Shown here: piece after piece, positions 8,050-16,249 of the stretch
Layout: every line of letters begins with the position of its first letter
How positions within the stretch are numbered: the stretch's first letter is position 1
NCBI GenBank assembly: GCA_039804025.1
Contig: JBDRZP010000008.1
Coordinates: 1-64,000 of the forward strand
From: a candidate division WOR-3 bacterium
GTDB lineage: Bacteria > Hydrothermota > Hydrothermia > Hydrothermales > JAJRUZ01
DNA length: 64,000 bases
Reading direction: 5' to 3'
Program-made: the position numbers and the translations under genes
The notes under the pieces: model-generated
What the model was told of the DNA's origin: nothing
Database searches by the model: none
What the model saw: the letters and a program-made list of their open reading frames with translations, nothing else

Positions 8050-8544
8050 TTAAGGACCTAAATGCATTAAAGGATTTTCAACATCGTAATCTTCAAATTT
8101 AAGAGCATTTTCTTTTTCTATCTCAAATATTTTGTAATGTCCTAATTCCATTGAGGCAATATAGTTGATCATAATAGCTGTTTCAGGTTCTTCTTTAAAA
8201 TATGTAGCAAGAGAAATATAAAAGTCATAGGCGTTTTTCTCAGCCTGCATAGCCATTTCAAAAATTTCACTTATTTTAATTCTTTCAGATTCAATTTTTA
8301 TCTGGGGTAAGGGAACAGGTGATTTTTCTGGAAGAATAAGTCTTTTTCCTGGAAATCTGTTTCTATAAATTGATTCAAAGGTTTCTTTATGTTTCTGTTC
8401 TTCCTGAGCCAGGAATTTCAATTTATCTTTTAAAAAGGCATTTTTAACTTTCTGACTTAAACTTTCATATATTTCTTTTGCTTCTATTTCACTTTTAATA
8501 GCAATAGAAAGTAGTTCTTCAAGGTTATATTGTGATAAGTCCAT
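8050..8544 (-). CDS. Rubrerythrin-like diiron protein
   Basis: 164 aa. Ferritin-fold: AIKSEIEAKEIYESL, LAQEEQKHKETF (ExxH), then QAEKNAYDFY and ASMELGHYKIF (ExxH). No rubredoxin domain at either end. Probably a peroxidase partner for the superoxide reductase gene just upstream. SD AAAGGG before the ATG. Confidence 0.87.
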   Translation of the reverse strand: MDLSQYNLEELLSIAIKSEIEAKEIYESLSQKVKNAFLKDKLKFLAQEEQKHKETFESIYRNRFPGKRLILPEKSPVPLPQIKIESERIKISEIFEMAMQAEKNAYDFYISLATYFKEEPETAIMINYIASMELGHYKIFEIEKENALKFEDYDVENPLMHLGP

Positions 8545-8562
8545 TTTTTAACCCTTTAAAGT

Positions 8563-8955
8563 TTAAAATTTAATCTCCTTTGAATTTGCCCACAAGCCGT
8601 GAATATTACAGTATGAGAAGGCAAAAATTTCACCATTTTTTTCGGTTTTAAAGTCAAAAATAACAATAGGTTCTGTATAGACAGTGCTTGTATCAGGTCC
8701 CTGGGTTGAAGAACCGTGAGATAAAAATTCAAACCTCCCAAGATGATAGGGAAATTTTTCACCATCAGGAAGGAAAAAGACATCAATCCATGATATGTGA
8801 TGTTGGGTGGTATTAGGATGAGGGATCTCCTTTCCAACACTTACTTCAATTCTTATTTTTTCTCCCTTTTTTACTTCACCTATTATTTCTATTACCGGGG
8901 AATGTTTTTCTTTTTTCCAGTCAGCACTTTGAAATAATTCTTTAAAGTGGTGCAT
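8563..8955 (-). CDS. Superoxide reductase (neelaredoxin type)
   Basis: 130 aa, the length of one-iron superoxide reductase; no desulforedoxin domain. The iron site is complete: EKHSP near residue 18, HPNTTQHHISW with the His ligands, and YCNIHGLW with the Cys and His ligands. Reduces superoxide to peroxide in the cytosol without making oxygen, as used by anaerobes. First gene of an operon with three ferritin-fold proteins. Strong SD (AAGGAGGG). Confidence 0.95.
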   Translation of the reverse strand: MHHFKELFQSADWKKEKHSPVIEIIGEVKKGEKIRIEVSVGKEIPHPNTTQHHISWIDVFFLPDGEKFPYHLGRFEFLSHGSSTQGPDTSTVYTEPIVIFDFKTEKNGEIFAFSYCNIHGLWANSKEIKF

Positions 8956-8981
8956 TTTACCCTCCTTTTTATTTAAAAAAA

Positions 8982-9011
8982 ATTTTACTTCATAAAGAAA
9001 TATTTTTTCAA
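8982..9011 (-). promoter_or_regulatory. Promoter of oxidative-stress operon
   Basis: TTGAAA, 18 nt, TAAAAT on the minus strand, followed by a leader of about 20 nt with AAGGAGGG. This is a leadered transcript, unlike many other first genes here. Confidence 0.55.
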
Positions 9012-9062
9012 TAAGAAGAAAAGATGTTGATAGTTTTGATTTATATTACATGGTATCATTAG

Positions 9063-9137
9063 GATTTTGTAAAAAACTTTTCAGGTGAAATTAAAGTCAG
9101 AAACAAAGATGGGTATCTTTTCTATGTATTTTCATAA
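9063..9137 (+). pseudogene. Fragment resembling a histidine-kinase C-terminus
   Basis: A 24-codon open stretch reads DFVKNFSGEIKVRNKDGYLF and ends TAA. The pattern (helix end, GEI.V.N.DG, F) looks like the last strands of a HATPase domain. No upstream part exists. Could be chance. Confidence 0.3.
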
Positions 9138-9149
9138 TATATAGGAGAA

Positions 9150-9638
9150 TTAAACTCTTTTAATAACTTCTGATAGAATTATTTCAAGTCTTTTATTTCC
9201 CTCGTCAATCATTCTCTGTGTTTCCATTATAAATTTTTCAAGTCTTTTATTTCCTTCATCAATCATCTTTTGAGTTCTTTCAAGTATTTTTTCTGTATCT
9301 TTTTTGCTTTCCTCAATCATTTTTTGTGTATCTTTTTTACTTTCCTCAATTATCCTTTCTGTATTTTTTTTGCTTTCTTCAATCATTTTTTGTGTTGCTT
9401 CAATCATTTTTTCGGTATCTTTCTTACTTTCTTCAATCATTTTTTGTGTTGCTTCAATCATTTTTTCGGTATCTTTCTTACTTTCTTCAATCATTCTTTG
9501 TGTTGCTTCAATCATTTTCTTTGCTCTTTCATCCTCCTTTTGTATGAGTTTATTTGTAAAATAAGATAATATGAGGGGTTGAATTAAGGCAAGAATTCCT
9601 AAAATAAGTGCAAGAATATTCACTGTTTCAGTTGTCAT
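9150..9638 (-). CDS. Membrane-anchored coiled-coil repeat protein
   Basis: 162 aa. One N-terminal membrane helix (residues 8-30), then an almost uninterrupted coiled coil of near-identical units (MIEATQKMIEESKKDTEK and variants) to the C-terminus. Function unknown. The DNA of the repeats (about 9250-9530) is nearly identical unit to unit. Leaderless-type promoter; the dispersed repeat copy A ends right at its -35 box. Confidence 0.75.
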   Translation of the reverse strand: MTTETVNILALILGILALIQPLILSYFTNKLIQKEDERAKKMIEATQRMIEESKKDTEKMIEATQKMIEESKKDTEKMIEATQKMIEESKKNTERIIEESKKDTQKMIEESKKDTEKILERTQKMIDEGNKRLEKFIMETQRMIDEGNKRLEIILSEVIKRV

Positions 9639-9644
9639 ATTTTA

Positions 9645-9674
9645 ATTTTAAAATGAAGATTTATTTAAAATCAA
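9645..9674 (-). promoter_or_regulatory. Leaderless promoter of coiled-coil gene
   Basis: TTGATT, 18 nt, TAAAAT, 6 nt, ATG (9638) on the minus strand. The TTGATT box begins 4 nt from the TTCTACA end of repeat copy A. Confidence 0.6.
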
Positions 9675-9858
9675 CTTTTGTAGAATACCATAACAATATT
9701 GAATTTTTCTGGCTTAATAAGATTTTCATAAGTGCCTACTACAAAATGTTCTTGTATAGTCCTCTTTAAATCTTTCAACTTTAAAAATCATCCTTTGTAG
9801 CCTTGTCGCCTATTTTTTAAACTTTTTTTTCATATTTTAATCTTAAAGCAAAATTTTT

Positions 9859-9876
9859 CGCACCCTGAAGGGTGCG
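9859..9876. repeat. Type 1 hairpin (CGCACCCT/AGGGTGCG)
   Basis: Perfect 8-bp stem with a two-base centre, followed by GGCTACCATAAAATTATAGAA. Same element at 29598, 29780, 29898 and 56678. Confidence 0.85.
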
Positions 9877-10028
9877 GCTACCATAAAATTATAGAACCTT
9901 TGTTTTTTTGAAAATTAAGGGTGAAGATAATATGAGGGATAATAGAAACAATATTCTAAAAATCTTGTTACTTTATACCTTAAAAGGTGTGACTCCCCAG
10001 CAGAGAAGATTTTCAAAAAAATGGTAGG

Positions 10029-10046
10029 CGCAGGCTTTAGCCTGCG
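10029..10046. repeat. Type 2 hairpin (CGCAGGCT/AGCCTGCG)
   Basis: Perfect 8-bp stem with a TT centre, preceded by GGTAGG. Second copy at 29519-29536, both next to GATTTTCAAAAAAATGG or its complement. Confidence 0.85.
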
Positions 10047-10263
10047 AATTTTTACCTTTCCCCATTATCTAATATCTCTTTAAAATTTTTCATTTAATAT
10101 TGAATTTTTGCCAATATAAGAAAATTTATTATGGGTTAATTTTGCAGATGAAATTTGCGTCTACCTTGCTCACTACTACATAAAAATCACCATTACACTT
10201 TTTGTCTTATCAAACTTTTCCAATTTTCTTCGCAGAGCTCTTTTTTCTTTGTTCAATTTTAAA

Positions 10264-10656
10264 TTATCTAATGAATTTTAGAAAGGTAAAAAATATTAAA
10301 GTCATAACGCTTATTTGCCCTACCCAGAATATAAACATCCATTTTATTATGTTCGCATAAGTTTTTGAAATTTTTTCATTAAATTCAACTCTTAACTTTG
10401 AAATCTCCTCAGTTATTCTTTTATCAAGTCTTGCTGTTTCTTCAGTTATTCTTTTATCAAGTTTTGCAATATCTTCAGACCTTAATTTGTTAATTTCTTC
10501 AATTATTCTTTTATCAATCTTTGCACTTTCTTCAGCAAGTCTTCTTTCATATTTTTCAGTCTGTAACTCAATTAGATCAATTTTCAGTTTTTCATTGGAA
10601 GCATTTAAAAGTTCAATCAATGCATCAACGCCATCTTCCCCAAGTTTCTCCCTCAA
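10264..10656 (-). CDS. Coiled-coil protein with C-terminal membrane helix
   Basis: 130 aa from a TTG at 10656. N-terminal REKLGEDGVDALIELLN, then coiled coil with DKRITEETARLDKRITEE repeats, and one C-terminal membrane helix (about 105-127). Codons upstream of the TTG stay open and read IKIITIPKV, which continues the motif sensibly; a consensus promoter ends 7 nt before an in-frame ATA at 10683. The true start may therefore be a non-AUG codon at 10683 (139 aa). Function unknown; small tail-anchored coiled-coil proteins of this look recur in thermophiles. Confidence 0.7.
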   Translation of the reverse strand: MREKLGEDGVDALIELLNASNEKLKIDLIELQTEKYERRLAEESAKIDKRIIEEINKLRSEDIAKLDKRITEETARLDKRITEEISKLRVEFNEKISKTYANIIKWMFIFWVGQISVMTLIFFTFLKFIR

Positions 10657-10690
10657 TACCTTTGGAATTGTTATTATTTTTATAATTTAA

Positions 10691-10719
10691 ATTATAAAGA
10701 AAAAATTGAAAAAATTCAA
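10691..10719 (-). promoter_or_regulatory. Promoter of coiled-coil gene
   Basis: TTGAAT, exactly 17 nt, TATAAT on the minus strand. The 10 box ends 7 nt before ATA 10683, the spacing seen at leaderless ATG starts in this window. Confidence 0.65.
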
Positions 10720-10801
10720 AAATTCACATCTATACATCAATTTCTTTTTTGGCACGTTCAAAAACTAAGTAGAGTCTAAATTCCTACTGTTGCTTTAAAA
10801 T

Positions 10802-13315
10802 TTATTCAATATTTAAAATCTTTATTGTTTCTGTTTTTTCTCCAAAATTTACTTTTAAAAAGTAGATATATTTATTTAACTCATTCTTTTCTATTTCAAT
10901 TCGGTGCATTCCCTTTTGAACAGGTCCATAGTTTCTTCTTTCAATTAATGAACCATTTTCACTATAAAAGTTCAAAGATATTTCACAGGGGTTTTTAATA
11001 TCAAAAACTAAAACAAGGGACTTTGGATTTTGTAAGACATAGAGAATATTATCTTCAACAGGTGGTTTTACCTTTTTAGGAGGGAAATCATAGTCACCAG
11101 TCCCGGAAGGACCTTCAAATTTTAAAATAAATGCATCATAATATCCTGCAAATCCCTGATAATAGGCACCACCCGGATTATATGTTGGAAAATTAGTTGA
11201 AGAAGTCCATCCTGTTAAAAAAACATTACCATTTGCATCCGTTGTAATTAAATAGCCATAATCATCACTACTTCCTCCATAATAAGTAGCCCATCCTCTC
11301 CCTCCGTTGTTATCAAATTTTAAAATAAATGCATCATAATTTCCTCCTCCATATGTTCCTTGATAATAAGCACCACCACCTGGATTATATGTTGGGAAAT
11401 CGGTTGAAACAGTCGTTCCTGTTACAAAGACATTTCCATTTGGATCTGTTGTAATTGAATAGCCTCTCTCATCACCACTTCCACCGTAATAAGTAGCCCA
11501 AAGCCTTACTCCAGAATTATTAAATTTTAGAATAAATGCGTCACCCCCTCCTGCATTTGTTCCCTGGTAATAAGCGCCACCACCTGGATTATAAGTTGGA
11601 AAATCAGTTGAATAAGTTTCTCCTGTTACAAAAACATTACCATTTGCATCAGTTGTAATTGATGCGTATTCGAATCCATCAGCACTACTTCCTCCGTAAT
11701 AAGTAGCCCAAAGCCTTACTCCTGAATTGTTAAATTTTAAAATAAATGCATCAGTACTACCTGCAATTCCTCCTTGATAATATGCGCTACCTCCTGGGTC
11801 GTATGTGGGAAAATTAGTTGAGTAGGTCCATCCTGTTAAAAAAACATTACCATTTGCATCTTGTGTAATAGAAAGACAATAATCCCAATTACTTCCTCCG
11901 TAATAAGTAGCCCAAAGTCTTTGCCCTGTATTAGTAAATTTTAAAATAAATATATCAGCATTTCCTGCATATGTTTCTTGGTAATAAGCCCCACTTCCTG
12001 GGTCGTATGTGGGAAAATTAGTTGAGTAGGTCCATCCTGTTAAAAAAACATTACCATTTGCATCTGTTGTAATTGAATAGCCCATGTCATCACTACTTCC
12101 TCCATAATAAGTAGCCCATTGCCTTACCCCTGAATTGCTGAACTTTAAGATAAATGCATCCATATATCCTGCATTTGTTCCCTGATAATATGCACCACCA
12201 CCTGGATCTTGTGTTGGAAAATTAGTTGAAGTCGTCTTTCCTGTTACAAAGACATTTCCATTTGGATCTGTTGTAATTGAATAACCTCCATCATCACTAC
12301 TTCCTCCATAATAAGTGGCCCAGAGCCTTTGACCAGAATTATTAAATTTTAGAATAAATGCGTCACCCCCTCCTGCATATGTTCCCTGGTAATAAGCGCC
12401 ACCACCTGGATCATATGTTGGAAAATTAGTTGAACCAGTATATCCTGTTAAAAAAACATTACCATTTGCATCCGTTGTAATTGAATAGCCATAATCATTA
12501 CTACTTCCTCCATAATAAGTAGCCCATAGAAGCGCAAGAGGCGGATCAATAATTAAATTTGATTTACGAGTATAGTTTTTAACATCATAAGTAATAAAAC
12601 CCTCTTCATCTACTTTATATAAAACATGAATATAGGATTTTCCACCTTCATAAGATAAAATTTCACCATCTTCTATTTTCCCAATAGGTGTTGATAAAAT
12701 AAGCTTATTACCCTCTATCTTATAATCAGCATATTTTACTTTCATCTTTATCTTTGAAATATCTGCATAAAGCTTTATAAGAAACTCATGATGAACCCTC
12801 CTATCCTCATATCTCCATACCCAGTCAATCCCAGGATAAATCTCTCTTATCCTTACCTTTCTATAAGTTATAACACCAAGAATTCCATCAGGGCAGGATG
12901 TAAGATAATAGTTTGAATAACCTGGTAAGGGATCTTCAAATTCTATATTTTCTTCTTTTATATTTGCATTTATAAGATCAATATCTATTCTTAAATATTT
13001 TACTTCTTTAATTTCAAATTCTTCATCCGTTAAATGTTTTTTCACATTATCCATATTTTTTTCTGAATCTTCTTTTTTCATTCCATAAATTACATAAGAA
13101 ACACCTTTTTGAGTTATAAATATTCCAAGACCAGGAAGTATTGCTCTTATAAGAACTTCTTTTACAGGATTACCTTCAAAATCCTGAACCTGCCCATAGT
13201 TTTTTTCAAATCCTACATATTCTCTATTTAATACTACAAATTCCTCAGGTGTTTGATAACCTTCAAGGGCATATAGCCCTGTTAATATACCTACGAGAAC
13301 CTCTACTTTCTTCAT
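10802..13315 (-). CDS. Secreted SBBP beta-propeller protein with sorting tail
   Basis: 837 aa. Signal-like N-terminus, then a domain of about 250 aa (FEKNYGQVQDFEG.. type) common in front of SBBP repeats, then seven repeats of about 70 aa starting WATYYGGSS and ending ..GDAFILKF (residues about 260-750), which form beta-propeller blades. The last 80 residues are a Por/T9SS-like sorting domain (YIYFLKVNFGEKTETIKILNIE end). Surface or secreted; ligand unknown. Neighbouring genes at 13384 and 16250 are also large tailed proteins. Starts at ATG with a weak GAAAG; T-arm-like element 21 nt upstream. Confidence 0.9.
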   Translation of the reverse strand: MKKVEVLVGILTGLYALEGYQTPEEFVVLNREYVGFEKNYGQVQDFEGNPVKEVLIRAILPGLGIFITQKGVSYVIYGMKKEDSEKNMDNVKKHLTDEEFEIKEVKYLRIDIDLINANIKEENIEFEDPLPGYSNYYLTSCPDGILGVITYRKVRIREIYPGIDWVWRYEDRRVHHEFLIKLYADISKIKMKVKYADYKIEGNKLILSTPIGKIEDGEILSYEGGKSYIHVLYKVDEEGFITYDVKNYTRKSNLIIDPPLALLWATYYGGSSNDYGYSITTDANGNVFLTGYTGSTNFPTYDPGGGAYYQGTYAGGGDAFILKFNNSGQRLWATYYGGSSDDGGYSITTDPNGNVFVTGKTTSTNFPTQDPGGGAYYQGTNAGYMDAFILKFSNSGVRQWATYYGGSSDDMGYSITTDANGNVFLTGWTYSTNFPTYDPGSGAYYQETYAGNADIFILKFTNTGQRLWATYYGGSNWDYCLSITQDANGNVFLTGWTYSTNFPTYDPGGSAYYQGGIAGSTDAFILKFNNSGVRLWATYYGGSSADGFEYASITTDANGNVFVTGETYSTDFPTYNPGGGAYYQGTNAGGGDAFILKFNNSGVRLWATYYGGSGDERGYSITTDPNGNVFVTGTTVSTDFPTYNPGGGAYYQGTYGGGNYDAFILKFDNNGGRGWATYYGGSSDDYGYLITTDANGNVFLTGWTSSTNFPTYNPGGAYYQGFAGYYDAFILKFEGPSGTGDYDFPPKKVKPPVEDNILYVLQNPKSLVLVFDIKNPCEISLNFYSENGSLIERRNYGPVQKGMHRIEIEKNELNKYIYFLKVNFGEKTETIKILNIE
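11100..12530 (-). repeat. Tandem coding repeats of the SBBP gene
   Basis: Seven units of roughly 210 bp. Stretches such as ACTTCCTCCATAATAAGTAG and TCCTGTTAAAAAAACATTAC recur almost unchanged, so units have been copied or homogenised recently. Units differ mainly in the residues after YYGGSS and around STNFPT. Confidence 0.85.
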
Positions 13316-13336
13316 CTTCTTTCAAAAATTTTTTAA

Positions 13337-13348
13337 GGATTTGAACCT
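13337..13348 (-). other. T-arm-like hairpin element, copy 3
   Basis: AAGGTTCAAATCCTT on the minus strand (AAGG/CCTT stem, seven-base TTCAAAT loop), 21 nt before the ATG at 13315 and just after TTATAA. No tRNA around it. Confidence 0.5.
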
Positions 13349-13383
13349 TATAATTTTTAGTATCTTTTATACATTTGGTTTTT

Positions 13384-16239
13384 TCATCTTATTAAAATTA
13401 CTTTTTTCTGAAATTTTTGTTTTCCGGTTTGAAGATTTAGAAAATAGATTCCCTTAGCAAGTTTTGTATGAATTTTTAGTTTTTCACCTTCACTTATTTT
13501 TCCCCTTGATAATGTAAATATCCTTTGTCCCAAGACATTATACAGGTTTATTTTAACATCAGAAGGTCTTTCTAAAGTGTAATTAATGTGAATTATATTG
13601 TCTTTTATGATATTTGGGGATACATTAAAGAAAGTTAATTTGTTATTTCTTTCACTTACTTCTTTTATATGAACCACATTCCAGTATCTTGCATAGGCAG
13701 TATCACAGTATTTGCGGAGTTTGGTGAAGGAAGTTGCTCCAAGTATTGCAAAAGCAGTGATTATACTGTCTTGAGAATTTATATTAAAAGGTCCTGCAGA
13801 AATACAGGTTGACCAGTCATAAGGTCTATCTGAGAAAAGAACTTTTATTGTTCCGTTCATAAATTGGAACTGGATATTATCAGGTAATCCACCATAAGGA
13901 TACACATATTGAGCATGATCAATTAAAGAATGATTTATCTTTCCGGAATTTCTTGGTGGGTCAATTACTGCTGAACCCATAACGACACTTCCGTAATACA
14001 TATAGGCTAAATTCCGAATTGTATCAACTCCTCCCACATTCTGCTGATAATCTCCAATATCCCAGTCAAGAAAGATTGCAGAATACAGATTGTTGACAGT
14101 GGTATTTCCTCTATTTTTTATAGTAAATTTATAAATAACAAAATCATCAGCACTTGTGTCTCCCCATGCAAAAGTTTCCTGTTTAACTAAAATATTTTTA
14201 GAAGAGGGGTGACCTGAATCATCATAGAGTGCAATTGTGTATTCATCAGAAAAAGGACCTGGTTCATATAATCTTACTTTTCCTTCTGGATCTAATGTTA
14301 TCCAATCTTGGTCATCACCCTCTTGATTGTAATATCTATCAACAACATAGGATGTAGAATTTCCGATTGCAAAACTGCCGTAAAATAAATGACTCGGAGA
14401 AGTTTTTGGATAATGGCAGCCCCTGCCATAAATCATTGGTGGATATGAACTCATATACCCAATTGAACCATGTCTTGTTACAGATAAAACTATATTTCCT
14501 GTATCGTGTGTTACATAATCAAATCCAGGTATTCCTATATAAGTTTTAAAGAATTTTGTTGATGAATATCCCTGAGCATTTATTTCAAGAGTAAAAAGAA
14601 CTTCAGAACCCCATGGAGCATCATAATGAGCAAAAATTTTATAAGGATCATTTGGATTATTTACACTGTCACCTGGATAAATATCTCCAAAAGATGATAT
14701 GGAATCAATTATTGATACATATGGGCTTTGTGTTTTTAAAACTCCATAAGTATTCACCGCTGGTCTGCCACCTGAGTTTTTTAGATTGATAGTTATATTT
14801 GAATTCTCCCCTGGTTCCCATATTCCATTCTGGTTTTGGTCATCTCTTTGGAAAGAAAGTAAATAAATGAATGGTTCATCAGGAGTTGGCGTATTTAAAA
14901 GGGCTTTATAAATATTTAAAATACCCCATCCATAATCAAAATTTGGGCAAGGCTCTACTTGTCGAGCAGAATTTACAAGGATGGTGTATAAATCATTTGG
15001 AGTTAGGTTTGGATTTTTTTGAAGTAATATTGCTACTGCTCCGGTAACATGTGGGCATGCCATTGATGTGCCACTCCAGGCTTGGTAACCTCCTCCTGGG
15101 ACAGATGATCGCACATAGACACCTGGTGCTGATATATCGGGTTTAATTAAATTCCAATCAGGACGATACCAATACTGGGGATCATTCCAGGGAGATTCAT
15201 CAGGAGCAGGACCACGAGACGAAAAATTTGCAATCACATCACTTATATCTGTGGCTCCAACTCCAATAACAGTAGGATAATTTCCAGGTGTATTAGCAGT
15301 TCCATAATTTGGACCACTATTTCCATTTGAAAATACAGGGAAAATCCCCATTGATTTCCATGTCAGAATAATTGGCCAGAAATGCAAGTCAAGGCGACCA
15401 CCACTCCAGGAATTACTAACTGCTCTTATATCAACTCCGCTTTCTTTCCAGTCAACAATCTTTTGCATGCAGGGATCGATCCATTCATAGTAACCTATCC
15501 CGCCTGAGAACCCTTTTGCTGTTACAAATTTTACATCAGGTGCAACTCCTATATCATCCTGAAACGGTCCTAAGCCGTCTCCTCCACATATTGTTCCCAT
15601 CGTATGTGTTCCATGTCCATCATTATCATAAGGAGAAGGTTGTCCATAAACTCCATCAAACCAATAGGGAGAAAGCCATTTATTTTTTAATGCAAGATGG
15701 GAGGTATCAACACCTGTGTCAATGTGTCCTATTATAATTCCCTGACCTGTATAACCTGCCATCCAGCAAGAATCTGCTCTAACACGCAGTATATTCCATT
15801 CAACAGTTTTTTCTCTCAATTCTCTTTTTTCTTTTTTAATTATACCATCCAGTATTATCTTTTCGTTTCCACATATAAACCATATATCATTTAATTTTTC
15901 AAGGGTATAGATCACAGATTTTGTAGCTTTAATATGAAATCCATTAAAAACCCAGAATTTTCTAAGAATTTCATATTCATCGGATTTAAAATTATTTTTC
16001 AGGAATTCTATAATTTTATTTTGTGAATTTTCAGCTATACTTTTAAAAATTTTTGCTTTTTCTTTATATGAGAGATTATCAACTTCTTCATAAGGGTATA
16101 TAGTTGAAAGGTGAACAATGGCAAATACCTTATCCTTATTACCGATTCTTTCAAGTTCTTTTTTTAATTCAGGTGTTATTTTCCCTTCAAAAGGTAAAAA
16201 AGGCAAAATTCCAAGAAAATAGAGTAGCAAAAAATTCAT
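13384..16239 (-). CDS. Secreted subtilisin-like (S8) peptidase with sorting tail
   Basis: 951 aa. Signal peptide, an I9-like prodomain (about 20-130), then the S8 catalytic domain with all three residues: Asp in GHIDTGVDTSH, His in DGHGTHTMG, Ser in SGTSMACPHVTGA. A long beta-rich region follows, then a Por/T9SS-like C-terminal sorting domain (LYNVLGQRIF..KGIYFLNL..KKVILIR). Likely exported and surface-attached. SD AGGAG. Sits between two other tailed proteins, probably one transcript from 18619. Confidence 0.95.
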   Translation of the reverse strand: MNFLLLYFLGILPFLPFEGKITPELKKELERIGNKDKVFAIVHLSTIYPYEEVDNLSYKEKAKIFKSIAENSQNKIIEFLKNNFKSDEYEILRKFWVFNGFHIKATKSVIYTLEKLNDIWFICGNEKIILDGIIKKEKRELREKTVEWNILRVRADSCWMAGYTGQGIIIGHIDTGVDTSHLALKNKWLSPYWFDGVYGQPSPYDNDGHGTHTMGTICGGDGLGPFQDDIGVAPDVKFVTAKGFSGGIGYYEWIDPCMQKIVDWKESGVDIRAVSNSWSGGRLDLHFWPIILTWKSMGIFPVFSNGNSGPNYGTANTPGNYPTVIGVGATDISDVIANFSSRGPAPDESPWNDPQYWYRPDWNLIKPDISAPGVYVRSSVPGGGYQAWSGTSMACPHVTGAVAILLQKNPNLTPNDLYTILVNSARQVEPCPNFDYGWGILNIYKALLNTPTPDEPFIYLLSFQRDDQNQNGIWEPGENSNITINLKNSGGRPAVNTYGVLKTQSPYVSIIDSISSFGDIYPGDSVNNPNDPYKIFAHYDAPWGSEVLFTLEINAQGYSSTKFFKTYIGIPGFDYVTHDTGNIVLSVTRHGSIGYMSSYPPMIYGRGCHYPKTSPSHLFYGSFAIGNSTSYVVDRYYNQEGDDQDWITLDPEGKVRLYEPGPFSDEYTIALYDDSGHPSSKNILVKQETFAWGDTSADDFVIYKFTIKNRGNTTVNNLYSAIFLDWDIGDYQQNVGGVDTIRNLAYMYYGSVVMGSAVIDPPRNSGKINHSLIDHAQYVYPYGGLPDNIQFQFMNGTIKVLFSDRPYDWSTCISAGPFNINSQDSIITAFAILGATSFTKLRKYCDTAYARYWNVVHIKEVSERNNKLTFFNVSPNIIKDNIIHINYTLERPSDVKINLYNVLGQRIFTLSRGKISEGEKLKIHTKLAKGIYFLNLQTGKQKFQKKVILIR

Positions 16240-16249
16240 AATTTTTCTC

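Larger units (their letters stand above)
9679..10060 (-). repeat. Dispersed repeat locus A
   Basis: Read on the minus strand, the part from about 9900 down to 9679 is colinear with loci B and C: TTCTATAATTTTATGG, hairpin CGCACCCT..AGGGTGCG, TTTAAGATTAAAATATGAAA, a decayed small frame, then AAATTCAATATTGTTATG and TTCTACA. The decayed frame reads KDLKRTIQEHFVVGTYENLI before a short end. A second hairpin type (GCAGGCTTTAGCCTGC) is at 10029. Bases 10061-10263 hold a short open stretch on the minus strand (LNKEKRALRRKLEKF) but no gene I can support. Confidence 0.75.

Noticed and set aside
9250-9560. Regular short repeats that could suggest a CRISPR array
   Set aside because: The repeats encode a coiled coil in the minus-strand frame, and there are no unique spacers or cas genes.
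9270-9569. Three plus-strand frames with F/C/S-rich repeats
   Set aside because: Antisense readings of the coiled-coil gene; composition is an artefact of the opposite strand.
10061-10263. Short minus-strand open stretch with LNKEKRALRRKLEKF
   Set aside because: No start, no SD and no link to a known gene; could be a remnant but cannot be supported.
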